Positions 42,367-52,113 are shown, numbered from the stretch's first letter. The stretch is 55,395 nucleotides of DNA from Eubacteriales bacterium (GCA_030524785.1 JAUNFZ010000009.1:1-55395); one strand, 5' to 3'. Notes: generated by a model from the sequence alone, not told the origin. Numbers and translations are program-made.

Positions 42367-43092
42367 TCACTCCGCATATTGCTGCAATAGTACTCTGCAC
42401 CATTCATACTTTCCATATGAAATATTTGTTAATTTCTTACTTTTCAAAATACGTTTCACAAATTGCACCAACGTCTTATTATATTTCACTTCGAGAATGG
42501 TATTTTCCAGCAATGCATAATTATAATTAATCATCGGGTCAAAAATATTTAAGTTAATTTCACTATATCTGACATTACGATCAAACGTAATCCTTGTATT
42601 ATATTCAGGATATGTATACGCCTTTCTATCATACTCAACCATCACTGTCGGTCTATACGCTCCAAGCTCCAATATGCAATAAAATTTGCACGCAGTTTGT
42701 CCTTCTTGACTACGATTCAAGAGGAAACTATAATCAGCATTCATCAAGGCTTTTGCCTCATTTCGGCTGATAACTAAACTTGTTTTTTGCTGTAAGCTTC
42801 CAACCTTTTGCTTACATTCCAATTTTAGAATATTACTATTTTCATCATATGTTCGCAAACGTATTTTTTTCTTTATATTTTCACCATCTCTTTTATCGTA
42901 AAAATCTTTATTATTAATAGTATCAAAATATAAGCTTTTCACTCTGTAAGAACCGTTTTTAGAATATGTGTCCGGCATTAAAAAGCGCCTTACTTCTTCC
43001 TCCAAAGCCGACGCCTTTACTTCATTCATCATATACTTTAGCTCACTGCGAAAAACTGATAACCTCTGTTCCATTTGATTTATTCCGGCCAT
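42367..43092 (-). CDS. VTC domain protein (polyphosphate polymerase-like)
   Basis: A 241-residue tunnel-fold protein. Basic and acidic residues of the VTC core are present in order: RSELKYMM, YRVKSLYFDT, KIRLRTYD, LKLECKQKVG, MVEYDRKAY, TRITFDRNVRYS and LEVKYN. In yeast the VTC4 domain makes polyphosphate from ATP; bacterial versions are not well studied. GATAGGAAA precedes the ATG. It is first of the VTC-DUF4956-CotH set. Confidence 0.9.
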   Translation of the reverse strand: MAGINQMEQRLSVFRSELKYMMNEVKASALEEEVRRFLMPDTYSKNGSYRVKSLYFDTINNKDFYDKRDGENIKKKIRLRTYDENSNILKLECKQKVGSLQQKTSLVISRNEAKALMNADYSFLLNRSQEGQTACKFYCILELGAYRPTVMVEYDRKAYTYPEYNTRITFDRNVRYSEINLNIFDPMINYNYALLENTILEVKYNKTLVQFVKRILKSKKLTNISYGKYEWCRVLLQQYAE

Positions 43093-43109
43093 TTTCCTAT
43101 CTCTATCTT

Positions 43110-43139
43110 TTTATAACAAGCTTTTATTAATTGCATCAA
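43110..43139 (-). promoter_or_regulatory. Possible internal promoter upstream of the VTC gene
   Basis: On the minus strand TTGATG (43134-43139) and TATAAA (43110-43115) are 18 bases apart, in the 111-base gap before the VTC gene. The sequence here is AT-rich, so a chance match is possible. Confidence 0.35.
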
Positions 43140-43203
43140 TAAACCAAAATTGCATTACACTCCAACACATATCAATTGAGTAAATGCCGCAGACATTTAG
43201 AAT

Positions 43204-45324
43204 TCAAAAATGTCCAAAAAATTTCTCCATGCATTTTCTTCCTGATACTTTTGTCTTTTCCCACACTTTACTCCATTGAAAAACGTCAGCCTTTTTAGCT
43301 TCATCCGCTTCTTTTTGAACAACAGTTTCTAATTCATCTTCATCAGGTCTCAATTCATTATTCTGTAGCTCCTTTTTTTTCACATAACCCTGCATGAATT
43401 TGCCCCACTCACATATATCCTCTCTCTTTTCATTAGGATATTCATCGTAGACTCTTTTATAATTATTCAACATTGTCTCTAGATTTACATGTTCTATGCT
43501 TTTCAATATTGCTAGTTTTTGCATATACTCATCTGGTTTTTCATAGATTTTTTCTAATAAACAAAGTATCTCCCGCGCATTTGTACGATATGATACCAAC
43601 CAGCCCGCATTATATTGGCGCATTCTTTCACCCAGCGCACCAATATCTGTTACAACAAGCGGTATCCCACTGGCCATTGCTTCCGAAAATGTGTAGGAAT
43701 ACGTCTCAGGCACCAGCGATAAAATGCACACAAGGTCAATCTTATACTCTTTTAACAATGACCCCAACTCATTTTGTCTATACCATCCATGTTTAACAAC
43801 ATTTTTTTGTTTTAACCGATATAGTTTTTTATCAGCAATCCCGCCTATTAAATACCATTGAAACTTCTCCTCATCGCCATTAATAATTATATCATATATT
43901 AGCTCAGAGCCTTTCTGTCTCCCTAAGTTCCCTATAAAGGCCACGCGCAGCACTTTCTCTTTTTGAATATTTGCATGCTCTCTTTTTTGATTCTCTGAAA
44001 CCTCAATCCCGTGATTGATCACCTCTACCTTTTCCACTAACGACGGATAATATGTTTCAATTGTTGCGCGTACGCTATCCGAAGGCACAATAATTTTGGC
44101 GCACTTACGCAAAGCACACTGCGCTTCTTCTCGCCAGAGAGTTATATAATCTATGTCTTTACTAATATTTTTTTGTTTCAGTAAACACTCGGCACATTCA
44201 CTATGCATTACACGTTCTGTACAAACTATACCATCGGAATTAACCATCGTCAATATAGGACAGACTGCATAATAGTCATGCATGGTAAACACTATTGGTA
44301 TATTCAACTTTTCTGCCTCTGTGAAAATATCAAGCGTCATCCACAGTGTATGATGTATATGCACAATATCTATACAAAATGCTGTCAAAATCATACGATA
44401 CAGCATGGCACATTCAGGATCATAAAAAATACTATACTCCGGCACAGGTCCAATATAGTATTTAAACATAAGTTTATCGTCATCTACATACTCTGTAACA
44501 CGTAAATATTCATTGTCTCGGGCAACAACTACAATATTATATTGATCCCTCAGGCCAGAAACCAGATCCTTTACATGCAATTGAGTCCCACCCATATTAT
44601 TCCATGCATCCTCTTGAAAATCAGCCAAAAGAAAATACAGTATATTCTTTTTTCCATTATGCAATTTCATTTTTTTTAAAAGGTGCATCTGTTGCACAAT
44701 TTCTACATTATTCTGCCCACCGCAAACATTTCCAACAATTGTATTGCTTTCCTGCGCAATTCTTCCTCCCATCATCCGTACAATTTCTGGCAATTCTGAA
44801 AATATCTCCTCCCGCTTATTTTGCAGCTTTAATATTGTATTAGCCTTTAAGCAAAAGCAATGGCGATCTCGATATTCCACTATTTTCTTTACATTCTTGA
44901 CACCATGTAATGATAATCTGCTTAATTCCTCCGCTCCCAATTCACTCTCTATTTTCACTTCCACCGGAACAGTAACAAAAATTGTATTGCCACTATATGC
45001 TAAATTTATTAATTTCTCTATGCAGCCCTTTGACGCAAAGATGTTAGAATCTAAAACTATGCTATCTATGGGATTGTTTTTCAAGCAATCCCATATAACC
45101 TGATCTCTGTCCTGCATATCTATAGAAACAAATTCACAAAAATTGGGGATTTTCCTTTTTTCAGACAGTTTCACATAATCTTCTTGTTTTCCTACAATGA
45201 AACACTTCTCACATATTTCTCCCGTACATCGTACCAACGCTTCAAACGCTGCTATTGTATTCTTATTATAATTCAAATAATTCCATATAAGTTGATATCT
45301 TTGTACATGGTTTTCTATTTCCAT
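43204..45324 (-). CDS. GT4 family glycosyltransferase with an extra N-terminal domain
   Basis: A 706-residue protein. Residues 1 to about 220 are not recognised. Then a GT-B fold follows: NILYFLLADF and GGTQLHVKDLVSGL open the acceptor half, VFTMHDYYAVCPIL and VIVPSDSVRATIETYYP lie in the middle, and the donor half has VAFIGNLGRQKGSELI and PETYSYTFSEAMASGIPLVV with the EX7E-type glutamates typical of GT4. The C-terminal 60 residues are charged and helical. AAGGGG precedes the ATG. It lies in the AT-rich part of the second operon. Donor and acceptor are unknown. Confidence 0.86.
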   Translation of the reverse strand: MEIENHVQRYQLIWNYLNYNKNTIAAFEALVRCTGEICEKCFIVGKQEDYVKLSEKRKIPNFCEFVSIDMQDRDQVIWDCLKNNPIDSIVLDSNIFASKGCIEKLINLAYSGNTIFVTVPVEVKIESELGAEELSRLSLHGVKNVKKIVEYRDRHCFCLKANTILKLQNKREEIFSELPEIVRMMGGRIAQESNTIVGNVCGGQNNVEIVQQMHLLKKMKLHNGKKNILYFLLADFQEDAWNNMGGTQLHVKDLVSGLRDQYNIVVVARDNEYLRVTEYVDDDKLMFKYYIGPVPEYSIFYDPECAMLYRMILTAFCIDIVHIHHTLWMTLDIFTEAEKLNIPIVFTMHDYYAVCPILTMVNSDGIVCTERVMHSECAECLLKQKNISKDIDYITLWREEAQCALRKCAKIIVPSDSVRATIETYYPSLVEKVEVINHGIEVSENQKREHANIQKEKVLRVAFIGNLGRQKGSELIYDIIINGDEEKFQWYLIGGIADKKLYRLKQKNVVKHGWYRQNELGSLLKEYKIDLVCILSLVPETYSYTFSEAMASGIPLVVTDIGALGERMRQYNAGWLVSYRTNAREILCLLEKIYEKPDEYMQKLAILKSIEHVNLETMLNNYKRVYDEYPNEKREDICEWGKFMQGYVKKKELQNNELRPDEDELETVVQKEADEAKKADVFQWSKVWEKTKVSGRKCMEKFFGHF

Positions 45325-45333
45325 TATAACCCC

Positions 45334-46527
45334 TTACTCACGTCTGTATATCGTGTACAGCCACTTCCCAAATTTGCTCTGCGCTAATGCATGAACAATC
45401 TTCCAGGACTTTGAACCATATATCTGGTATAGCTCTGTCTTTAACCTGGTATTTTCTTCTCTTAGCTTCTCCATATCTGTTTTATCGCCTGAATCCGCTG
45501 CAATTTCTGCTCTATACCAGCGATAATAGCTTTTAGTCTGCTCCACTTTATATGGATTCGTACTTTCAAAATATTCCAATACATCCAAACGCTTTCTTAA
45601 TAATTCACGTTCATCCTTTGTAATTTTCTCTCCATTATCATAAAAATTGTATTTTGACGGATATTGAGCATATTTATCCTGTTCTTCTTCTTCTTGTCGC
45701 TTGATATACCATTTTCTCAATTCATATAAGCACTTATTACCTTTTGCATATAAACCTAACATATCCGCTTGGGCACCTGAATCAAATCCGGAAAAATGAT
45801 AAAATTTCAAAGGTACGCCATTCACAAGATAAATTCCTTCTTTCGTTTTTGAAATAGTTCTATTAGAAATATTCCAAGTGGAAACATTATATCCTGGATC
45901 CCTCGTTATATAAATATTTTCAAAAAGGCACGGTGCCAAGTCTCCCCATTTCTGATCTGTAAAAATTCCATTCGGTATATCATCAAAGCAAAAATCTAAC
46001 AGCCGATCACGCCACCATTTCGCAAAAGCACATCCGTTTTCATCATTTTTAACTGCATAAAACCCAAAATTATACGCGCCATGTTTTAACGCACATATTT
46101 CGTTATCCATAATAGCTGCTTTTTCTTTTTCTTGAATTGTCACATGGGGCGTTAGTATAACTGAATATCTATCCAACATTTGCTCCAGCTCATGCAAATC
46201 ATTAAATACGGCAATATCAGGATCCAAATATACAACTTTATCAGAACCATTTTCAAGGAAATTAACCAATGCCTGTCCTTTAACCGCCGTACATAACTCT
46301 ACAACAGTATGCGTGTATATCCAAAAATCCAAATTTCCCACTGGTATTCCTAATTTATCAATTGTTATAATTTCATCGAACGGCTCTGCCTTTGGATTGA
46401 TTTCTTCCGGCCACTGATCAGAAAAAATCAACGAAAACACTGAATCCTTACAATATTCTTTTACAGATTTTGCTAAAATCCGTGCTTTGGGTAAATAATT
46501 AATATTAACGCTTGTATAAAAATGCAT
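45334..46527 (-). CDS. Glycosyltransferase-like protein with a C-terminal coiled coil
   Basis: A protein of about 397 residues. The N-terminal part has the GT-A look: MHFYTSVNINYLPKARILA, and the metal motif VVYLDPDIAVF near residue 100; YNFGFYAVKND and PLKFYHFSGFD also recall nucleotide-sugar transferases related to GT8. The C-terminus carries a coiled coil (LREENTRLKTELYQIYGSKS) and the short tail SWKIVHALAQSKFGKW seen at the end of many polysaccharide GTs. The ATG at 46527 has GGAGG at five bases; the longer frame starts inside this site. Acceptor is unknown. Confidence 0.78.
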   Translation of the reverse strand: MHFYTSVNINYLPKARILAKSVKEYCKDSVFSLIFSDQWPEEINPKAEPFDEIITIDKLGIPVGNLDFWIYTHTVVELCTAVKGQALVNFLENGSDKVVYLDPDIAVFNDLHELEQMLDRYSVILTPHVTIQEKEKAAIMDNEICALKHGAYNFGFYAVKNDENGCAFAKWWRDRLLDFCFDDIPNGIFTDQKWGDLAPCLFENIYITRDPGYNVSTWNISNRTISKTKEGIYLVNGVPLKFYHFSGFDSGAQADMLGLYAKGNKCLYELRKWYIKRQEEEEQDKYAQYPSKYNFYDNGEKITKDERELLRKRLDVLEYFESTNPYKVEQTKSYYRWYRAEIAADSGDKTDMEKLREENTRLKTELYQIYGSKSWKIVHALAQSKFGKWLYTIYRRE

Positions 46528-46579
46528 GTGAACCTCCTCACTCATTATTACATCGTATTTTGGGGCATTATGGTATTTT

Positions 46580-48604
46580 TCAAAATAGCTTCTGTTCGCT
46601 GTTTAGCATACTAATAACTGGATACAGGTCTTCCCCGATAGATTCTATTTCGAAATCAATGTCTATATATTCAACTATACTAGCTTTCTGCAATTCCATT
46701 ATAATTTGTGGATCCTTATGCCAAAAAACTAATATCTCATCTATTTTTTGATCCGCGTTCGTAACAAATGGCATTGTCTGTTCTTCCGCATCAGCAATCT
46801 TTACTCTCACGTAATTAATCTTTATCCGGCAATTTTCATTTACGGGATCAATACGTATACATTTTGTAAAAATACCATTCATAGCAATTCTTTTCTTTAT
46901 TCTTTTGCTTCCCCTATCATAAACCTCTATCATTGACTGTTCTTCAGATATTAATTCTCTGCCATCTGCATAATATACTTGAAGATAAGTTTCCTCATTA
47001 CACGCCTGGCTTAACTTCGATTCTATTTCCTTTATTTTTCTTTTATATTCCTCATTCTCATCCTTTTCTTCCTGATAAATTCTATATATATCCATATTGT
47101 AATCTACTATTTCAAATTTAAAAGAAACATAATCTAATATATCATTGGCAGGCAATTTTATTATGATCTGCGGGTCATCACTGTAAAATGAATAATATTC
47201 CCCATCCATTTTATCTGCGTTAGTATAATATTCACATTCTTGCTCTTTCTTGCCCATTGCTTTAATCCTTAAGGAAATGTTTTTTAAAATACACCTGTGT
47301 TCCAAAGGATCCAGGCGAATAATCGCCGCACGAATCCCTGCCAGGTCTACTTTTCTGTCAATTTTTCCCGCGGTAGCATCGTATTCTATATCTATTCTAT
47401 TTTGTTCGTTTATCTCATCCAAGCTGTCTCCATAATATAACTGAATAAATTCCTTTTTACCCGAAACAACCGCTAACTCTTGTTCCAACTTTTTTCGTTC
47501 ATTTATTTCTTTCTTCCATTGAGTATAAATGTCCTGATTAATATTAAAAATCTCAAACTCCATTAAGAGTTCTTGCACTGTGGTCAATTCTGCTAACTGA
47601 ATTATAATTTGCGGATCCCTGTGATAAAAGCAATACACGTCATCTTCCATAGCATCCGCATTTGTATCGAACAAAACCTCTTGCCAGTCTTCCCCTGGTT
47701 TCCTGAACGCAATTTTTCCAATCTTTAAGCAACAGCTGTTTTCCGATGGATCTATTCTAATACACCGTACAGCTATTCCATCTAACGTTACCCTTTTTAC
47801 AATTTTAGAGTCACCATTACAGTACTCAATATTAATACAATCCCTTTCATTCAGCTCATTCTGTTTTTCTCCATAATAAACTTGAATAGTATCATTTATT
47901 CTGGCATATTCATCTGGATAATAATACAACGAATTCAAATTATTGCTTTTCTCAATTTTCTGATTGCTAGCCATTGCAATGATAAATTTGCCTTTATTTC
48001 TATTCTCATAATTATATGCACTAAAGCTGCGCTTCTCATCATTCACCAAATGAGATGCTTTAGCTATAAATTGCTCATAGTATGTCACATATTGAAAACG
48101 ACTTTCAATAAAATCATGAAACTCGTCTTCATAAAATTCTTTCACATGCCATTCGGTGGCTTCTTGATGGGCATCATCTGTGTATACTTTTTTGTTTGGA
48201 GTAGACATAATCAGTATACCATCATTCTTTAGTACTCTGACTATTTCCTTTAAAAAAGCCATCTGTATCTTTTCATCAACATGTTCAATCGTTTCAAAAG
48301 AAATAACTACATCAAAAAAATTGTCTTCAAACGGTAGGCTTTCAATACTACCATGCAGATAATGTAAATTATCCTTTTTGTAATTTTCATTCGCGTAGTC
48401 TAAAGCTTCTTTACTTATATCCAATCCATACACTTCTTTTGCGCTTTGTGCTATTAAGTTTGTCCCATAACCGCTTCCACAGGCAGCATCCAAGACTATT
48501 TTTTTCTTTACCGTATTTTCTAGCATACTATATCTATGCATATGCTCAACTTCCGAATGTTTTTGCATATATCCCGGCACAAACCGTTCACCAGTAATCT
48601 TCAT
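46580..48604 (-). CDS. Methyltransferase with a triplicated C-terminal beta domain
   Basis: A 674-residue protein. Residues 1-215 are a class I SAM methyltransferase (VLDAACGSGYGTNLIA, YGLDISKEALDYA, VVISFETIEHVD). The rest is three copies of one domain of about 120 residues at about 240-360, 387-507 and 541-661, each with a YY pair at its start, R[IL]DP some 40 residues on and F-x-x-DPQI about 45 later, then an FEI strand. Short charged helices separate them. The same pattern occurs once in the kinase-like fusion at 10831-13851. The gene starts 20 bases after the Wzt gene of the second exporter. A chain-end methyltransferase with a spacer or sugar-binding array is a reasonable guess. Confidence 0.83.
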   Translation of the reverse strand: MKITGERFVPGYMQKHSEVEHMHRYSMLENTVKKKIVLDAACGSGYGTNLIAQSAKEVYGLDISKEALDYANENYKKDNLHYLHGSIESLPFEDNFFDVVISFETIEHVDEKIQMAFLKEIVRVLKNDGILIMSTPNKKVYTDDAHQEATEWHVKEFYEDEFHDFIESRFQYVTYYEQFIAKASHLVNDEKRSFSAYNYENRNKGKFIIAMASNQKIEKSNNLNSLYYYPDEYARINDTIQVYYGEKQNELNERDCINIEYCNGDSKIVKRVTLDGIAVRCIRIDPSENSCCLKIGKIAFRKPGEDWQEVLFDTNADAMEDDVYCFYHRDPQIIIQLAELTTVQELLMEFEIFNINQDIYTQWKKEINERKKLEQELAVVSGKKEFIQLYYGDSLDEINEQNRIDIEYDATAGKIDRKVDLAGIRAAIIRLDPLEHRCILKNISLRIKAMGKKEQECEYYTNADKMDGEYYSFYSDDPQIIIKLPANDILDYVSFKFEIVDYNMDIYRIYQEEKDENEEYKRKIKEIESKLSQACNEETYLQVYYADGRELISEEQSMIEVYDRGSKRIKKRIAMNGIFTKCIRIDPVNENCRIKINYVRVKIADAEEQTMPFVTNADQKIDEILVFWHKDPQIIMELQKASIVEYIDIDFEIESIGEDLYPVISMLNSEQKLF

Positions 48605-48624
48605 AAATTTCTCCTGTCTATCAT

Positions 48625-49926
48625 CTATTCTTTTCCGTTCCTATACCATTTGATTTCAGCATCCACATCTACCATTCCACTATTGTTTCCTTCATTTACA
48701 ATAGTTATAGCAAGTACATTATATAGCCAAGTTAGTATTTTATAATTTTCCATAGTTCCTTCTGCCAAAGCAAATCCTACTACGTGTTCTCCTCTCATAA
48801 ATGCCGGCATCCTAAATTTAAAAGTAACTTTATTTATACTATCCTTTTCCACTGATACAGATGTCTTTTTCCCACACATTCCGCTGTTAACGTTGATTAG
48901 CCATACGCCTTTCTTTGTTTCTAAAACAAATCCCGCCATACATTGTGCTATTTTTCTTTTTGATTGAAATACCATATTAAAAATATATTCTTTATTGACT
49001 TTACATTCCGTTACTACTTTATGGTTTTCATCTACAATATAGCAAGAAACTATTTGCACATCATCATTTAATATGCTTTCCTCTGTATAATGAATCTCAG
49101 GATAGTCCTTTATAGATAAATAGTTTATCCCATATTCATTATCATTTTTTCTTTCTAGTTCATTAATAATCGCCTCAGGTGTCCTTTCATAAATACTATT
49201 CGTATAAGCATTACATACTGAAACGCTATCTCCTATCATTCTTAGTTTTCCGGCTTCAAGCCAGAGTACCCTACTGCACATCTGTCTTACAGTTGCAATA
49301 TCATGAGAAACAAACAGTATAGTAACGCCTTTTTTTCTAAGCTCCTCAAATTTTTTAAAACATTTATTCTGAAAGAAAACATCCCCGACGCTTAGCGCCT
49401 CATCTACAATAAGGATCTCCGGTTTCACATTGATTGCCACTGAAAAAGCCAAACGTGCGAACATACCACTTGAATATGTCTTAACCTTTTGATATGCATA
49501 TTCGCCAATGTCTGCAAAATCTAATATTTCTTTCGCCTTTTCTGCCATCTCATGTTTATCGATTCCCATCATTGAACCGTTTAAGTATATATTTTCTATT
49601 CCCGTATACTCTTTATTAAACCCTGCGCCCAATTCCAGCAACGCGGACACTTTGCCTCTAACTAGCATACTTCCTGACGTAGGCTGTGTCACCCCTGTAA
49701 TCAACTTAAGCAGTGTAGATTTACCAGCTCCGTTATCTCCAATTATTCCAAATGTTTCACCTTTCGTAACACTAAAAGACAATCCATCAACTGCATAATG
49801 CTCTTTATACTGAACATTAGAAAAGCCAAGCATAATTTCTTTCAACCTAGCTGATGGTTTGTCATATAATTTATAGCATTTTGACAAATTTTCCACTTCT
49901 ATCACTGTATTAGTGTCCATTCGCAT
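48625..49926 (-). CDS. Second polysaccharide ABC exporter ATPase (Wzt type) with C-terminal domain
   Basis: A 433-residue ATP-binding subunit with Walker A GDNGAGKSTLLK, signature YSSGMFARLAFSVAI, Walker B ILIVDEALSVGD and SHDIATVRQMCSRV. After the ATPase a beta-rich C-terminal domain of about 160 residues (VQIVSCYIVDENHKVV to VLAITIVNEG) is again of the Wzt recognition type, but it differs much from that of the 14792-16159 protein, which points to a different chain end. Two starts are possible, the ATG at 49926 or the one at 49920, which has GAGG at a better distance. It pairs with the permease just upstream. Confidence 0.92.
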   Translation of the reverse strand: MRMDTNTVIEVENLSKCYKLYDKPSARLKEIMLGFSNVQYKEHYAVDGLSFSVTKGETFGIIGDNGAGKSTLLKLITGVTQPTSGSMLVRGKVSALLELGAGFNKEYTGIENIYLNGSMMGIDKHEMAEKAKEILDFADIGEYAYQKVKTYSSGMFARLAFSVAINVKPEILIVDEALSVGDVFFQNKCFKKFEELRKKGVTILFVSHDIATVRQMCSRVLWLEAGKLRMIGDSVSVCNAYTNSIYERTPEAIINELERKNDNEYGINYLSIKDYPEIHYTEESILNDDVQIVSCYIVDENHKVVTECKVNKEYIFNMVFQSKRKIAQCMAGFVLETKKGVWLINVNSGMCGKKTSVSVEKDSINKVTFKFRMPAFMRGEHVVGFALAEGTMENYKILTWLYNVLAITIVNEGNNSGMVDVDAEIKWYRNGKE

Positions 49927-49937
49927 ATACCTCGTAT

Positions 49938-50732
49938 CTATAAAACATCATCAAAATATGGTGAAAGTTTATAATAGGATTTTGAGCCATACCATAAAAC
50001 TAATAATGTAATTACCCAAAAATAAATATTATAGCCCCAATCCTCCCAAAACCATTGATGATATACAAAACAATTTCTATATCCTTCACAGAAAAAAAGC
50101 AATGGATTCAATTTTAAGATTTGCAGAACAATCGGATGTATTTGTCTCGCGTTCCAAATAATGGGCGATGCCCAAAAAGCAATTTGCAAAACAACATTGA
50201 CTATACCTGATGTATCTCTAACAAATACGTTTGCCGCAGCACAAAGCCAGCTTATTCCTAACAGAAATAATACCATTCCTGTAAAATAATATATAATCTG
50301 AATACTATGCAATGTAATTGGTTCCTGATATACTATACACATAAAGAAAATAAATGCTATAAAACCCATATGAATTAATCCTGCTGATATCACTTTTATC
50401 GCAGGAATAATTGTTACTTTAAAATTCACTTTTTTAACCAAATATGCATACTCAATGACACTATTTGTACTTTGCGACAATGCTTCATTAAAAAATGTAT
50501 AGCATAAATATGCCGGAATATACCACAAAACAAATGGTATTCCATCAATTGGCCCATTCTTAAATCCCATTTGAAAAACTAGCCAAAATATAAATATTGT
50601 GGTCAGCGGTTGTAAAAATGCCCATACAACACCTAATGCAGAAGATGCATATCTAGCTTTACAATCATTTTTAGCTAGTTCCATCACTAATTTTCTTTCT
50701 ATAAAAATATCTTTTAAAAACTTTAGAACCAT
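49938..50732 (-). CDS. Second polysaccharide ABC exporter permease (Wzm type)
   Basis: A 264-residue ABC-2 permease with about six hydrophobic helices: ELAKNDCKARYASSALG near the start, FVLWYIPAYLCYTFF, YLVKKVNFKVTIIP, and LNPLLFFCEGYRNCFV. The order of motifs matches the first permease at 16190-16996, but the sequences have diverged far, so this is a separate system and not a recent copy. It lies between a GT4 gene and the ATPase gene. It should export the polymer built by the second operon. Confidence 0.93.
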   Translation of the reverse strand: MVLKFLKDIFIERKLVMELAKNDCKARYASSALGVVWAFLQPLTTIFIFWLVFQMGFKNGPIDGIPFVLWYIPAYLCYTFFNEALSQSTNSVIEYAYLVKKVNFKVTIIPAIKVISAGLIHMGFIAFIFFMCIVYQEPITLHSIQIIYYFTGMVLFLLGISWLCAAANVFVRDTSGIVNVVLQIAFWASPIIWNARQIHPIVLQILKLNPLLFFCEGYRNCFVYHQWFWEDWGYNIYFWVITLLVLWYGSKSYYKLSPYFDDVL

Positions 50733-50736
50733 ATTT

Positions 50737-52113
50737 TTATGTTTTTTCCTTTCGTATAGACGAATATAACATATTTATTTTCTGAACATGCGCCAAAAAG
50801 CTGAAATCATAATCTATCTCTAAAATATGCTCATTCATAGTTTTCAATAATTCTCTATTATCATATATTTTTTTCAATACATTTACTAATGCATCCTTTG
50901 TACAGGGTATTACCATAGAGATATCAGGAAATTGATTCACCCAGTCCTTCGCTCCCACACACTCCGTCAGGACACATGGCACCCCATAACTTATCGCTTC
51001 CTTCACTACCAATCCAAACGTTTCCATACAAATACTGGGGATTATTAATAAATCCGTATTTTCCATTACTTGTGCCAATTGATCATATGAATATGGCAAT
51101 TGATAATGAATATAGGCATCATTTTCCTGTCTTGTCGAAAAAAACACGTTTAGTATAAAATTTTTTCTATTCAAATATAATTGATCTAGACTTTCTTTCA
51201 GTAACTGAAAGCCCTTAATCTCTCTTAAAGTCCCTAAATAACTAAGCCTTAAAACATTGCCAAAGCTCTTTTTCATTCTCTTATCACTAATATCTTTATG
51301 TGTAATATCTATCACGCATCCATATGATATCTTTATGCTGTCTTTAAAAATTTTTTCTGATTGTCTACTATTAAATTGAAACAAATCTACCAATTCAAAC
51401 ATTTCTGCATAGTATTTTTTCAAATCAAAAAAACTTTTATTATCCTCCATCTGCTTTGGCAATAAATCTCTACGCGGACGGGAATTTCCCATTTTCTTTA
51501 CTTTTGTCATCCACCTTAAGATTCGTTCATTTTGCAAAATTGCTTTTGCTCCATTTTGTTTACTTAAGCTCAAATATATTTTTCCTAAAATATTCTCTAA
51601 TTTTTCATTCTTCGCGGAGTTCCTACAACACTTTCCGCATAATTCTCCACTTTGATTTACACATAATGTCCCATCGCATAATAAATTAATATTAGGACAT
51701 ATTCCAAAATAGTCATGCACCGTATACGTAATAGGTACCATTAGCATTTTTGCAGCTATTAAAAATTCCCTATGAACTCCCATAAAACTGTGTAAGTGGA
51801 TAATATCAGGTTTAATATCTCTCAGCCATCCAATATAGACCGACAAATCCCCCATTTCCATAAATAACTCAGGTTTTTTTATACCCATTATTGGTACAGG
51901 AAGTGAATTGCCAATTCTATATAAATCAATCCCATCGATTTCCCCACGCTTTGTGATGGACATTCTCTTTCTTAAACTATTTTTTCCTCCCGGACAAAGT
52001 AAAAAAACCTTGTTTCCGAGCATTTTTTCTTCTCTTGCAAGGTCAAGAGCATATTTAATCAATCCTCCTCCCATTGCAGGCGGTATACCCGGCACATAAT
52101 ACAGTATTCTCAC
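50737..52113 (-). CDS. GT4 family glycosyltransferase
   Basis: A 458-residue GT-B protein. The N-terminal half has MRILYYVPGIPPAMGGGLIK-like opening residues, DIIHLHSFMGVHREFL and TYTVHDYFGICPNINLL; four cysteines around CDGTLCVNQSGELCGKCC may bind a metal, as in several GT4 enzymes of this look. The donor half has LSYLGTLREIKGFQLL and the glutamate region ETFGLVVKEAISYGVPCVL. The start is a GTG with AAGGAG six bases upstream. It is the first gene of the right-hand operon, and a promoter is visible between it and the divergent GT8 gene. Confidence 0.87.
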   Translation of the reverse strand: MRILYYVPGIPPAMGGGLIKYALDLAREEKMLGNKVFLLCPGGKNSLRKRMSITKRGEIDGIDLYRIGNSLPVPIMGIKKPELFMEMGDLSVYIGWLRDIKPDIIHLHSFMGVHREFLIAAKMLMVPITYTVHDYFGICPNINLLCDGTLCVNQSGELCGKCCRNSAKNEKLENILGKIYLSLSKQNGAKAILQNERILRWMTKVKKMGNSRPRRDLLPKQMEDNKSFFDLKKYYAEMFELVDLFQFNSRQSEKIFKDSIKISYGCVIDITHKDISDKRMKKSFGNVLRLSYLGTLREIKGFQLLKESLDQLYLNRKNFILNVFFSTRQENDAYIHYQLPYSYDQLAQVMENTDLLIIPSICMETFGLVVKEAISYGVPCVLTECVGAKDWVNQFPDISMVIPCTKDALVNVLKKIYDNRELLKTMNEHILEIDYDFSFLAHVQKINMLYSSIRKEKT

